Positions 24,307 to 35,323 of a stretch of DNA of 64,000 nucleotides are shown one piece after another; position 1 is the first letter of the stretch, and each line of letters opens with the position of its first letter. This DNA comes from Mesostigma viride (lineage: Eukaryota; Streptophyta; Mesostigmatophyceae; Mesostigmatales; Mesostigmataceae): contig RPFO01000072.1 in NCBI GenBank assembly GCA_009746045.1, positions 2,773,971 to 2,837,970 on the forward strand, written 5' to 3'. The position numbers were made by a program, and so were the translations under genes. The notes under the pieces were generated by a model, which made no database searches, had not been told where the DNA came from, and was given only the letters and a program-made list of their open reading frames with translations.

Positions 24307-24341
24307 CGGAGAGTGCGTAGGAACTGCACCGTCCTTGATAA

Positions 24342-25007
24342 CTACACGGTGTAAAACAGAACGAGGAGGAGGATAAGAAGGAGTCTTTTCTTCAAAAACT
24401 TTGAGGAATCTATCACAGCCATGTATCTTACTATTTCATTTTCAGTAAATCCCACTCCTATTGTATCCACTGTGTTTATATCTATATCCACACTATTATT
24501 AGTGATAGGTATCTCCTGTACTTCTAACTGAAGGAACATACATAATAAATATCCATATTCCTTTAATTCAGAACGCAACTCATCATTGGACATTAATACT
24601 TCAGGTATAGGTCTTACAGGAGGATCAACAGGTGTAGGAGGAGTAATATCTACCAAGGATAAATTTTCCAATCTATAATGACGTTCCGGTACCCAGTAAG
24701 AGCTATCTGGAAACCAAATGACCATGGTATCATAATTAATAGTAATCTTATTATCCTGGTGCCAATCTAATCCTAGTAATACATCAGCGGTAGTGATAGG
24801 GCCTATAGTGGCCGTCAGGTTGACAGTACGTCCTTGTATGACCATGGGAAGGGACACCGTACCCGGGGAATGACTGGTGCGACCATCAGCATAATGAACA
24901 GTGACAGGTTTGGTGTGAGGGGTAGGGACTAGTCCTAAACGCCTAACTAGGGCCTCGCTCACAAAGGAGCTAGCCGCACCGCTATCTACCAACACAGAGA
25001 CATTCAA
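24342..25007 (-). CDS. Aspartic protease and linker to RT (copy 2)
   Basis: VLVDSGAASSFV lies near the N terminus and ADVLLGLDWHQ further on, as in copy 1. Here the frame continues through the Pro-rich linker and the acidic pre-RT segment (NSVDIDINTVDTIGVG) without the break seen near 12785 in copy 1. It then fails at a T-run near 24402 (one T fewer than copy 1). Confidence 0.85.
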   Translation of the reverse strand: MNVSVLVDSGAASSFVSEALVRRLGLVPTPHTKPVTVHYADGRTSHSPGTVSLPMVIQGRTVNLTATIGPITTADVLLGLDWHQDNKITINYDTMVIWFPDSSYWVPERHYRLENLSLVDITPPTPVDPPVRPIPEVLMSNDELRSELKEYGYLLCMFLQLEVQEIPITNNSVDIDINTVDTIGVGFTENEIVRYMAVIDSSKFLKKRLLLILLLVLFYTV

Positions 25008-25469
25008 AGTTCATCAGCATGCAAGAAAGGGTCTACAACAGTGTGGGGACGGTTAAACCACCATTCAAGAACATAAGAGGACGCACACGTAGTGGTAGGG
25101 AAGATTCAGCTCCTACAGAGGTTATAAAAACAGGCAGGCAAAAATTTTTATCTGGGGTACTATCTAAGGACCTGTCCAGGTTACCCCCGGCTGACAGGCC
25201 TACTGTTCCCCCTCCCCCCCAAATCCATAGGAACTAACCCCGAAGAAGACCCTGGCGAAAAAGCCACTGCTGGAGGGTCACGAGGGAGCGAAGAGGGTGC
25301 GGGAGCCTGATTATCATAGGGGAACCCTGGGGGTCCTGTCTGCACAGCATTCAGCCTACTAGGGGTAGCTGAGGGAATGCGTCCTGAAGTAGGACGAATA
25401 GGAGCACGCTGAGGGGTACGAGGAGGGCGAGCGTCGGGATGAGGGGGAGCACCCGAAAGGAACTTGGGG

Positions 25470-26928
25470 CACTCACGTTTAAGATGACCTACTTCCTTAC
25501 AATGATAGCATGTGATATGAGAGACATCAAGGGCTGAAAGGTCAGTAACACAGATATCTAATTCTTCTACATAGGAGTTCTCCTCCTCAGGGGTAAGGAT
25601 AATATTATTAATACGGGAACGGGTAGGAAGAGAAGGGTGGTGAAGAAATCTGCTACACGCAAGAGATGCTGGCGCACATGCTTGAGGGGCAGATCAGTAA
25701 AACGGTAGGCAGAGAACTGGCGCTTGACTTCACGTAATAAAGGTCTACTGAGGCCTTGGAGGAAGCGAGCACGTACTTCTGCACCCGACAAATCCCTAAT
25801 TCGTACCATCTGAGCATCAAACTCTTTCATATACTCCTTAAATGATTTAGTACCCTGCTGCAAGGTACCAAAGGCTAATCTATCCTGCCAATCTGAATCA
25901 GGAGGGACTAAATGGTTCTCTAAACGCTTAAACAATTCTGCTACAGAGTTAGGGTAGGCATGAGAGGCCAAAGACTCACACTGAATGAGGTTAGCAAGCT
26001 CAGGAGTAATGCAGGTTGTAAGATAGTGAGGAACTAATACAGCATCAGAGAGACGCCATCTATTATGATTCTGCCACGACTCTGTGTTCTGGGTAAGCAA
26101 CATAATAAAGGTGAAAAACTGTTGAGGGGTAGACTTGACATCCAGCTTGGGAAGGTTAGCAAAGAGGGGAAGAGCAGGGGGCTTAGGGGGATTAGAAGAG
26201 TCAGTTTTTCCCATAGGGCCACTATCTTCCACTGCTACATAAGCGGGATAGAAGGAAGGAAGAGGAAAAGTCTTGGGTAGGGGTCTAGAAGGGGCCACCG
26301 TTTCAGGCTGGTGCCCATAAGAGAAGGGGACAGTATATTGCTCACGAAGAGAGGAATAGGCAAAATGATCATAATTTCTATCATCTAGGGCATGGTGCTG
26401 AAATCACTATTAACTTCTAAATCAGCCACACGGGTAGGGACCTGGGCTGCCTCATAGGCCGTCTCAGGGTAGGACCAGGAAGCAGGTGGGTAAAAGGGAA
26501 CTGCACTAGGGCGCCCAGAAGGACCGACAGGGGCAGAGGCACGACCCGTGTTAAAAGCAGGCATGGAAGGCACAGGGTGGGAAGGAGGCCTAGAACATTG
26601 TTAGTTAGTGAGGACCTGCTGGAGGGTTGAGCCAAGGTTGCAGGAGGGGCAGGGGCCTGGTTCAGGGTAAGGGAAGGGTCATCACTAAATCTGACTGCAT
26701 ACGTTGTTCATAGGTAGGAGGGGTAAGTGAGGGACGACGGCGACCACCAGCAACAGGAGAAGGAGGTGAGGTACGAAGATTACCTTGAGGAGTGAGATGG
26801 TGCACCGTTTCAAGTGAGTCCCGTCGGTTACCACGATTGTTGTTATGGTTGTTAGTATTATTATTATTATTACTCATAGTAGGAGTATTGGTAGGTATAG
26901 GCGACATGTTACCACCCACTGGATCCAT
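25470..26928 (-). pseudogene. Gag with CCHC zinc knuckle (copy 2)
   Basis: Same order as copy 1: an Asn-rich start (ATG at 26928), a Pro-rich segment, the Retrotrans_gag-like helical domain (about 25650-26150) and a CCHC knuckle near 25472-25515. Frame breaks lie near 26600, 26390 and 25640. The 26600 break differs from the corresponding one in copy 1 by single bases. Confidence 0.8.
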
Positions 26929-27052
26929 TTTTAATTAAGTAAATGATTAGGAATCTAACTGAAAGCAACAAGGATAAAGGACAAGGCCTAATTTAAGGCA
27001 AGGAAAGAAAAGAAAAAGCTTTTAATGGCTTAAAAGAAGGAAACAATTTAAA

Positions 27053-27454
27053 TCAATCCTTTTTAACAACAGTAATGGATAGGGAACCGAATTCTAAGGT
27101 GAGAGGAGTATCTAAGCTAGATGAGGATGCAGCCCGCTTAGGGGGAGACGAAGGAGGGGTAGCAAAATCTAGAGCTTCTACAGGAGGGCGACCATGAGGA
27201 GTAGAACGTACGTGTAGGCCTAGATCTGATACACTATGGTCTATAAGGAATTGTTGGGCTTCCTCGAAGGTAACAAATTTCTTATACCTAATTACATTAT
27301 ATGTACGATTTTGCACTATCTTCCTAGCATCTGACCAAGAGAGGAAAATGGCTGACCATTGAGGGGTAATAACTACGTAATATTTAGCTAAGCTATTATC
27401 ACTAGATGAATGGGAAGGCGCAGTAAAAACACGACGTTGACTCATGTAACTCAC
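27053..27454 (-). CDS. RNase H1 N-terminal / Cauli_VI-like domain protein (copy 2)
   Basis: A 133-codon ORF starting MSYMSQRRVFTAPSH. It is the more complete version of the small upstream protein: residues about 23-72 carry YYVVITPQWSAIFLSWSDAR and YKKFVTFEEAQQFL, followed by a Ser/Pro-rich tail. Conservation between copies that otherwise carry many indels suggests it is a real component of the element. Its role is not known from the sequence. Confidence 0.68.
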   Translation of the reverse strand: MSYMSQRRVFTAPSHSSSDNSLAKYYVVITPQWSAIFLSWSDARKIVQNRTYNVIRYKKFVTFEEAQQFLIDHSVSDLGLHVRSTPHGRPPVEALDFATPPSSPPKRAASSSSLDTPLTLEFGSLSITVVKKD

Positions 27455-27955
27455 CTGGTGGGTCTTGTGACGTCACGCTAGAAGAGTAGGGGTAGGCGAC
27501 TTATCTGGGCGATCTGGATCACCGAAAGCAGATGAGGGCGGAATTGTCCAGCTCTCGTCCTAAGTCAGCGACCGGATAGTCCAGCGCTCGTCCTAAACAG
27601 CGACCCGTATCTCTGCGGGTGCGGCCGTCTAATAAACAGCAGCACAAGGAAAAAGGTGTAGGTACTGCGACGCTAATCGTCTCCGAACAGTAATACTCCC
27701 CTATCTAAGACAGGAAACAACCGTAAGCAGGAAAACAAGGCGAAGGACAGGCTAACTACGAAAGGGTTTATCCGCTGCGAGCAGGTCTAGCATCTAGGTA
27801 GAGCGTGTCCCGAAACGGGCAGCACTACTCTCCTAGCTTGAAGGCGACCCGCCCATTACCTATCAAGGAAGTGTCGTCTTCGTATCCTGGACGCGGAAGG
27901 GGTCTTGAAAGGCGTATGTGGCAAGGGATAGTCGTCTCGTTCTCTACCTACTGAA

Positions 27956-27970
27956 GTTCCTCCGGAACCA
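27956..27970 (-). promoter_or_regulatory. Putative primer-binding site (copy 2)
   Basis: TGGTTCCGGAGGAAC on the minus strand, one base from the 5' LTR, identical to copy 1. Confidence 0.5.
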
Positions 27971-27971
27971 T

Positions 27972-28537
27972 TGTTACGCCGCGGATATCTACCTCCACCT
28001 CTACCTCTAATGGGCCTGATACTACCTAAACTGGTCAGGCCTCCTCTACTCAACCCTCTGGCGAAAGACGAACGTGACGGAGCTGATCTCAATGCATTAA
28101 CGTATGTGTTACTATAATACGCCATACAACCATTTATCAAAACCCGTTTACTCCAGGAATAGAGGAAGGAAACACAACTACACTGCCGTGACCCAAGCCT
28201 ATATGTGTTAATTCATTTAACACACGCCGAGTGCACACACAAGGGTAGAACGTGCATAAATGGTCACCAACGGTCCAACACGCTCGGGCCGACATGGCCC
28301 TCGCCTACAGATGCACGCTGGCACAGATACAGATGCACGCTGGTCCACTACATTCTACCAAAGGATCAGGACCACTAGTAAAGTACGCGGCGCGGCGCCC
28401 AACGGCACCCAATGTACCACAGTACTGTTACGAGGACAATAGTGTCCCGGTAGGAGCTACACGTAAACCTAGGGACAACCGAGGCAAAAGACCTAATTTA
28501 CGTCCGTAACTACAACGCATTGTTACGCGACGTAACA
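27972..28537 (-). repeat. Copy 2 5' LTR
   Basis: 566 bp with TGTTACG/CGTAACA termini. It shares the copy-2 diagnostic bases with 17752-18315 and has a few private changes (for example TACCTCCACC, CTCTGGCG, GCACGCTGG), consistent with some time since insertion. Confidence 0.92.
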
Positions 28538-29559
28538 GACGGCCCCACTTTCGGCCTACGGCCTCGGCCAAAGTTTTCGGGCTTCGTAAATCGTAGTTAC
28601 AATAGGGGACAAGAAAAAAGTGGGGGAGGGGGGGCTATCGCCCCCTCTCCCCGACTTGAGAGGACGTGACTCGCCGCTAGCGGCCCAGAGGCCGATAGTC
28701 GACCTTCTGGGCGCCAACCGCACCGGCCCGCGCGACGCGCCAAGACCCTTCCACGGAGGACGCGCGAGCGGACGAATCCGACCGGGACGAACCGCCTCCG
28801 TGCGCCACGCGCAACGGACCCTTCCCCGTGAACACCGTGGAAGCTCTCCGAGCATGAGATACTTGGAAATTTCGTCACGTTCGTATCGAAAATGAAATTT
28901 CTGACAAATTTGTCAGCTCGGACTGAACCACAATGAATTTCAGCATACCATTCGATACAACAATGATATTTCGGCGTCGGATACTTGGAAATTTCGTTAC
29001 GTTCGTATCGCCAGTGAAATTCTGACAAATTTTATCCTGAACTATTTCGCCCCACCCTGACTGAACACCAGTTCGGCTCTGAACCTTCCAACCGTCCTGC
29101 AAATTTGATCCATCCGTTCAGAAAATCGCATTCCATTCACGTTGTGGCCCTAACCTCGAGCGCGTTATTCGAAACGGCGTGCACCGGTTGGTCCCCTTGT
29201 CCAAAGTGGTGCAACGGGAAACTGCGAAAAGTTTGAGGAGAGATCCATTCGCCAGTAGCTTGTTTGACGTTTAAAAGAGTCAACGCGCCGTAATTCCTGA
29301 GGCCGCGCGGATTGGCGAGACGCCCCACCTGCCCGCAAAAGTCTGAACATGTTCAGCGTTTCAGCACCCGTTCAGGAGATGTGAGACTCGATCTCCAAGG
29401 TTTGGGGATTTTCTTTGTACTACGGCGTTTGGCCATCTCGCTACGGTCTTGGACGTCGTCCGCTCCCGCGCTATAGGGGGCGCGGGGGACGGCCCCACCT
29501 TCGGCCTACGGCCGCGGCCAAAGTTTTCGGGCTTCATAAATCGTAGTTACTAGTAGGGG
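28538..29559. repeat. Satellite: tail of C2 plus monomer A3
   Basis: 28538-28608 completes the monomer interrupted by copy 2. A3 runs from ACAAG at 28609 to 29559 (951 bp) and follows type A (AAATTTCTGACAAATTTGTC and the TTTATCCTGAAC segment). It differs from A1 and A2 at several bases, so it is an older sibling. After it the regular array ends. Confidence 0.88.
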
Positions 29560-30297
29560 ACAAGATCGGGGGCTCCGCCCCCGAACCCCCGCTACTTGGC
29601 AGATTCTGTGCCTCAACGGCTTTTTGTGCCTCAACGGCGAGTACCAGCACAGCCGTACACTCCCGCTTACACAGCCCGCCCACTAGCAAGACAGCCGAAC
29701 CTGTACGGCCGGCCACAGCCTGTGATTCCATGGATTACGCCACGATTCCATGCAAACTCATGATGCCGGACGGTTTGCTGGCCTATTTTGGGAAGCCGGT
29801 GGCTGAACCGAACCGCAACTAAACCTGGTATGTCAGCACGTCAGGTCCGTCCGTCAGATTCCTCACTTTTTGCCAGCAACCGCCAAATACCTCTTGAATC
29901 GGTCCTCTCCTCGCCGTTTTCCTCGCCAATTTCCCTCGTCCGGCCCAAACGCCTAGGCCAATATCAAGCTGAACTTGGCACGCATCGTTGTCGATAGCTA
30001 CGGAGCTTAGAAACTCGGAGTTCTGGACCGTTACGCGCAGGTAACGGCCGTTTTAGTCTGTTTTACTGACTACTACTGTCGTCACGGGGTATTTGTTTGA
30101 GTTCCGTGTTGAGAAAAGTTTGGGCGCCAGACGCTACGCGGTGACAGGCCGCTAGAAAGCCTACGGATGGGATCTGCGTAAAGATTTCGCTGAAACAAAT
30201 TTGGCGTTCGGATTTTTGCGCTACTCGGGTACGGACAACGTTTGCCGGAAGAGTTTGCGGAACAATTGGCGCAGCCAAAAAGTAGTATAAAGGGCAA
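29560..30297. repeat. Module Z of the satellite-related mosaic
   Basis: After the shared boundary GGGGACAAG the sequence switches to a new module that opens with a hairpin (GGGGGCTCCGCCCCC, 29567-29581) and a short duplication of TGCCTCAACGGC. It seems to occur once in this window. No coding signal is convincing. Confidence 0.55.
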
Positions 30298-31272
30298 CAA
30301 GAAAAAAGTGGGGGAGGGGGGGCTATCGCCCCCCCTCCCCGACTTGAGAGGACGTGACTTGCCGCTAGCGGCCCAGAGGCCGATAGTCGACCTTCTGGGC
30401 GCCAACCGCACCGGCCCGCGCGACACGCCGAGACCCTTCCACGGAGGACGCGCGAGCGGACGATTCCGACCGGGACGAACCGCCGCCGTGCGCCACGCGC
30501 AACGGACCCTTCCCCGTGAACACCGTGGAAGCTCTTCGAGCGTGAGATACTTGGAAATTTTGTCACGTTCGTATCGAAAATGCAATTCTGACAAATTTTC
30601 AGCTCGGACTGAACCACAATGAATTTCAGCATACCATTCGATAAACTTTCGAGATATTTCGGAGTCAGATACTTGGAAAATTCGTTACGGTCGTATCTCC
30701 AATGAAATTCTGACAAATTTCAACGCTCGGACTGAAACACAACCAATTTCCGCCTGAACTATTTCGCCCCACCCTGACTGAACACCAGTTCGGCTCTGAA
30801 CCTTCCAACCGTCCTGCAAATTTGATCCATCCGTTCAGAAAATCGCATTCCATTGACGTTGTGGCCCTAACCTCGAGCGCGTTATACGAAACGGCGTGCA
30901 CCGGTTGGTCCCCTTGTCCAAAGTGGTGCAACGGGAAACTGGGGAAAGTTTGAGGAGAGATCCATTCGCGACCCAAACGTTTGACGTTTAAAAGAGTCAA
31001 CGCGCCGTAATTCCTGAGGCCGCGCGGATTGGCGAGACGCCCCACCTGCCCGCGAAACCCTGAACATGTTCAGCGTTTCAGACCCGTTCAGAACTTGTGA
31101 CAGTCGATCTCTAAGGTTTGGGTAATTTCTTTGTACTACGCGATTGGCCATCTCGCTACGGTCCTGTACGTCGTCCGCTCCCGCGCTAGGGGGCGCGGGG
31201 GACGGCCCCACTTTCGGCCTACGGCCGCGGCCAAAGTTTTCGGGCTTCGTAAATCCTAGTTACTAGTAGGGG
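30298..31272. repeat. Satellite monomer 8 (diverged)
   Basis: A 975 bp monomer opening with ACAAGAAAAAAGTG and the usual GC hairpin. It has B-like sub-repeats and then an A-like CCTGAACTATTTCGCCCC segment. It ends CCTAGTTACTAGTAGGGG. More diverged than the units in the main array. Confidence 0.8.
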
Positions 31273-32402
31273 ACAAGGTGGGGGGGCCAAGGCCCCCCAC
31301 TTTTTCGGACGCACTACGCCACCAGGGGCCCTGAGGCCTTCGCCGAAAGCTTCGACCCGCCGGGCGGAGCACCCGCCTACCGGGCCGGCCACTACGCCGG
31401 GGGGCGAACGCTCGGCGGCCTTCCTTTGGGGGCTTCCCATCGCGCGCGCTCGCGCCGGCCCGCCGCACCGTCGATCCCACGCTCCGTCCCTCACGGGGAA
31501 ATCTTCCAAATCAATTTTTATTCCTCGGAACTACGAAAATTCGGCCTGAACTCGGCCTAAATTCGTTTTTATTGCTCGAAACTAGTGACCGCTCAACCAA
31601 AAACGATTTCAGGCCGAATTTAGCATGCGTTCAGGGCAAAATTTCGTAGCACATTTGATTTCAGCAAAATTTAGATTCTCTGTGCGCTGAGTCCAGAATC
31701 GGCTCAGAATCTCGCAAAGTTCGTCCAGCAAGCATCGTACTACGCTCCGCTCCTCCAACTCAAATTTTTCGTGTACTTATCAAATAAAACTCAGTCAGAT
31801 CACGATCAGACTTAAATTTCGGTCTGAATCAAAAATTGCAACGAAAACGTTCAGTAAAACGGTTTCTGAACGAAATGCTGACAACAAAACGGCCGTAACG
31901 CCCAACGTCTTACGGTTTCAAAACATTTTCTGGACATGCCGTCGACTTGCCGCACTGAACGCAACAAAGTTTTGGGACGGCGGGCTCTATTATACTCTGA
32001 AGTTGTTGTTCTTCCGCGTAGAATATCCGTTAACCTTCTCCAGCTTGTTTGGAATGTTCAGGTTCGCGACATTGTTTGACTGGGCGCGCAACAAGCCGAC
32101 ATCGTGCCGGGTTCCGTATTTTTATCTGGCCGCGGCCATTGGCTGGCCTCCCACCTGCCCGCAAAAGTGCTGAACCGGATCTTGACGTAACTGCCGTTTC
32201 AGACCCCGTTCAGACTTTGTGACAGTCGATCTCCCTAGTTTGCCACTTTTCGGGCAACTGCTCCGATTGGGCGCCACTGCGGATCCCCGGATCGCCCTGA
32301 CTATCGGCCGCCCTGTGCTCGCGGTTTTCGTACGGGCCACTTTTCGGGCCTCACGGTTTGCCAAACTTTTGCGATGGGCTAAATCGTAGTTACTAGAAGG
32401 GG
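31273..32402. repeat. Module Y, first copy
   Basis: Begins at the shared boundary with a different hairpin (GGGGGGGCCAAGGCCCCCC). It has a ~230 bp GC-rich block, then an AT-richer tail with repeated CTGAA/TTCAG words. It ends AATCGTAGTTACTAGAAGGGG. The same module recurs at 33517-33751 plus 36078-37006, interrupted there by an insertion. Confidence 0.75.
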
Positions 32403-33516
32403 ACAAGAAAAAAGTGGGGGAGGGGGGGCTATCGCCCCCCCTCCCCGACTTGAGAGGACGTGACTCGCCGCTAGCGGCCCAGAGGCCGATAGTCGACCTT
32501 CTGGGCGCCAACCGCACCGGCCCGCGCGACGCGCCAAGACCCTTCCACGGAGGACGCGCAAGCGGACGATTCCGACCGGGACGAACCGCCGCCCGGTGCG
32601 CCACGCGCAACGGACCCTTCCCCGTGAACACCGTGGAAGCTCTCCGAGCGTGAGATACTTGGAAATTTCGTCACGTTCGTATCGAAAATGAAATTCTGAC
32701 AAATTTTCAGCTCGGACTTAACCACAATGAATTTCAGCATACCATTCGATATACTTTAGAGATATTTCAGCGTCAGATACTTGGAAATTTCGTTACGTTC
32801 GTATCTCCAGTGAAATTCTGACAAATTTCTCCGCTCGGACTGAACCACAATGAATTTCAGCATACCATTCGATATACTTTAGAGATATTTCGGTGGAAGA
32901 TACTTGGAAATTTTGTTACGTTCGTATTTCCATGAAAATGTGCATATTTCGGCCTGAGCTACTTCGCCCCACCCTGACTGAACGCCTGTTCGGCTCTGAA
33001 CCTTCCACCCGTCCTGAAGATTTGATCCATCCGTTCAGAAAATCGCATTCTATATTTTTCGAACTGAACATACCGTCGTTCCACCGTTCTTCAAATTAAC
33101 GACTCCTTATTTAAACTACTCGACAATTGAGTAGGCGTTCTTATGCGCCAGCTCGTATCCTCTACTAAATTCTACAAAGGCCTGGGATGTTTGAGAGAGA
33201 TCGGTTCGCGACTTTTTGTTTGACGATTAAAAAAGTCAACGCGCCGTACCGTCCTGAGGCCGCGCGGATTGGCGAGACGCCCCACCTGCCCGCGAAACCC
33301 TGAACATGTTCAGCGTTTCAGCACCCGTTCAGAACTCCTGACAGTCGATCTCCAAGGTTTGGGGATTTCTTTGTACTACGGCGATTGGCCATCTCGCAAC
33401 GGTCCTGTACGTCGTCCGCTCCCGCGCTAGGGGGCGCGGGGGACGGCCCCACTTTCGGCCTACGGCCGCGGCCAAAGTTTTCGGGCTTCGTAAATCGTAG
33501 TTACTAGTAGTAGGGG
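32403..33516. repeat. Satellite monomer 9, three sub-repeats
   Basis: A 1,114 bp monomer with three ~122 bp sub-repeats (ATACTTGGAAATTT at about 32656, 32778 and 32900), where other units have two. It ends TTACTAGTAGTAGGGG with an extra TAG. Confidence 0.8.
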
Positions 33517-33751
33517 ACAAGGTGGGGGGGCCAAGGCCCCCCACTTATTCGGACGCACTACGCCACCAGGGGCCCTGAGGCCTCTGTCGAAAGCTTCGGG
33601 CCGCCGGGCGAAGCGCCCGCCTACCGGGCCGGCCACTACGCCGGGGGGCGAACGCTCGGCGGCCTTCCTTCGGGGGCTTCCCATCGCGCGCGCTCGCGCC
33701 GGCCCGCCGCACCGTCGATCCCACGCTCCGTCCCTCACGGGGAAATCTTCC
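33517..33751. repeat. Module Y, second copy, left part
   Basis: Matches 31273-31508 closely up to CACGGGGAAATCTTCCAA, where the inserted repeat begins. The right part resumes at about 36078. Confidence 0.75.
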
Positions 33752-35323
33752 AATCGGTTTTCTCTGAATATAGTTTAATTAACGCATGCGGGAAAGATAA
33801 GGCCGCCATGCCTTGGCCTGGATGTGGAAGGCTGTCTGCGACATGGGCTGACTAATTCGATTTGTACAAAGGGTTTCCTGCTCGCCCGAATTTTCCTTGG
33901 ATGACCCGGTTGTTTATAAGGGTCGGTGGCTATTAATTAGCGGGCCGAGAAAATTAATTGTAGGTTTTATACGACTTCACTTGCAAAGATTCGTGTTTGG
34001 TTGCACCAGCTGAGGTTAGGTGGGGACCTGTAGGGTCGGCTGGTTGCTTACCGAATCTTTGGCTGATTTGGGTTATTTAGTGAGTCGTGATTAATTATTG
34101 TAAAGTGGATTCGGACCGGCCCAAGGGGTCGATGGGCGCGTTTTATGTTTGTCAGTCTTGGGAACCTTGTACAACTACCTGTACGGTTAACGCACTAGCC
34201 TGGGGGTGCGTGGCCACGCTGTTTGTAGTGGCGTTTTCAGCACTGTTCAGGCCGGTGTGTGACGCATGCCGGTGTTAATTAATTTAGGATGATGTCAGCT
34301 TGTGTGTCGGCGGGCCATGCCTTAAGCAAGCTAGGCAGGCAATGATCCGCAATTGTTTCTTTCACAATGGCGGCAATGGCCGCCTGTGCAAAATTGCACA
34401 TTCTAGCGCGGGTTGCATCTGTCTTGTAGCCGAGGCAGATGGTGGCACAACCGCTAAGTTGTTCGACCAAGCATAGTATAGTTGGTCGTGCAACGGAAAG
34501 AAAATTTAAATTTACCCCCATGTCGTTTTCCCCGGCTGCGGGTCTTTTTGACATGGGCGAAGGATGGGGCGCTACTCCGGCGGTTTGGCCAGCTTCGGCG
34601 GAGCTGTTTATAAGTTTCTAAAACAGCTCTAGTGTCACATCGCAGGCTTGCCACCTTGCGATGGTGCGTGGGACGTGACCTGGACTCAAAAGGTCCCGAA
34701 CCAGGATCCTGTCAGCAACGATTTTTTTTGTCATAAAATATTTTTTGTGGCGGCAGGTCAGTTGTCCAGCTGCCCCTGCCGAGGAGGGGTGGTTGGGGAC
34801 AATAGGAGCCGCGCGAGAGTTGCGCTCCGAAGCTAGAAATTTCCCTATTGCGAGACTCGAGTTGGGGAGGGCGTCTCAGGGAGGCGAGGCTACGCCAGAC
34901 CTTTGTCGTTCCTTTTCGTCTCAGCACCTGCTGCGCGGCTCAGTCTATTATGGTGTCGTAAAACCTCTTTCCTTTTTGGACGGTTCCGGAATTGCGAAAT
35001 GCTGGCTCTTTTTGAGGGCTTGCTTTTGGGGTGGTCACCGGCTTGTGTCGCATTGTAACCAGCGGGCCCCTGCGGGGGTTAATATAGCCTAGCGCGGGCT
35101 GAGTCGCCATTTAAGATGTTGCGACACGCTCTTTCGCGCACGGTGGTCATGAGTTTAATCGGCGCAATGGGGTTGGCGCCAGGGGGGGTAATTGGGTGGA
35201 GGCTTCTTGCTTCCGCGTGCGGATTGAGAAACCTTAAGGCCACTGTTAACTGCTGCATTTGTGGCAGGGCTCCACTTATTGTATTCAATCAAATGCTGGT
35301 CTTCTTGGGAGCTGAGTGATCTT
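33752..35323. mobile_element. Unclassified ~1.57 kb repeat, long version
   Basis: Begins AATCGGTTTTCTCTGAATAT and ends GAGCTGAGTGATCTT. It has the same two ends as the shorter neighbour at 35324-36077 and interrupts module Y, so it behaves as a mobile or duplicated unit. I see no terminal inverted repeats, no LTRs and no recognisable coding region; the longest frames are 60-115 codons without motifs. The target duplication is not clear. Confidence 0.5.

Larger units (their letters stand above)
17752..28537 (-). mobile_element. Ty3/Gypsy chromovirus, copy 2
   Basis: Second copy of the same element in the same orientation, 10,786 bp, flanked by GACGG at 17747-17751 and 28538-28542. It keeps a longer uninterrupted pol (RT through most of integrase) and an intact chromodomain C terminus, but has more breaks in the third ORF. 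Its two LTRs share diagnostic bases with each other that differ from copy 1, which suggests a separate insertion event. The target base in the monomer is the same as for copy 1. Confidence 0.93.

Noticed and set aside
5957..28537. Simple tandem segmental duplication of one chromovirus
   Set aside because: Not excluded, but each element has its own matched LTR pair at six diagnostic sites, which a duplicated single insertion does not predict. Kept as the alternative in the finding.
29560..33516. Helitron identity for the hairpin-bearing modules
   Set aside because: A hairpin near one end and a nearby CTAG are suggestive, but the common homology ends at ACAAG rather than at CTAG, no TC 5' end is consistent, and no Rep/helicase is present.
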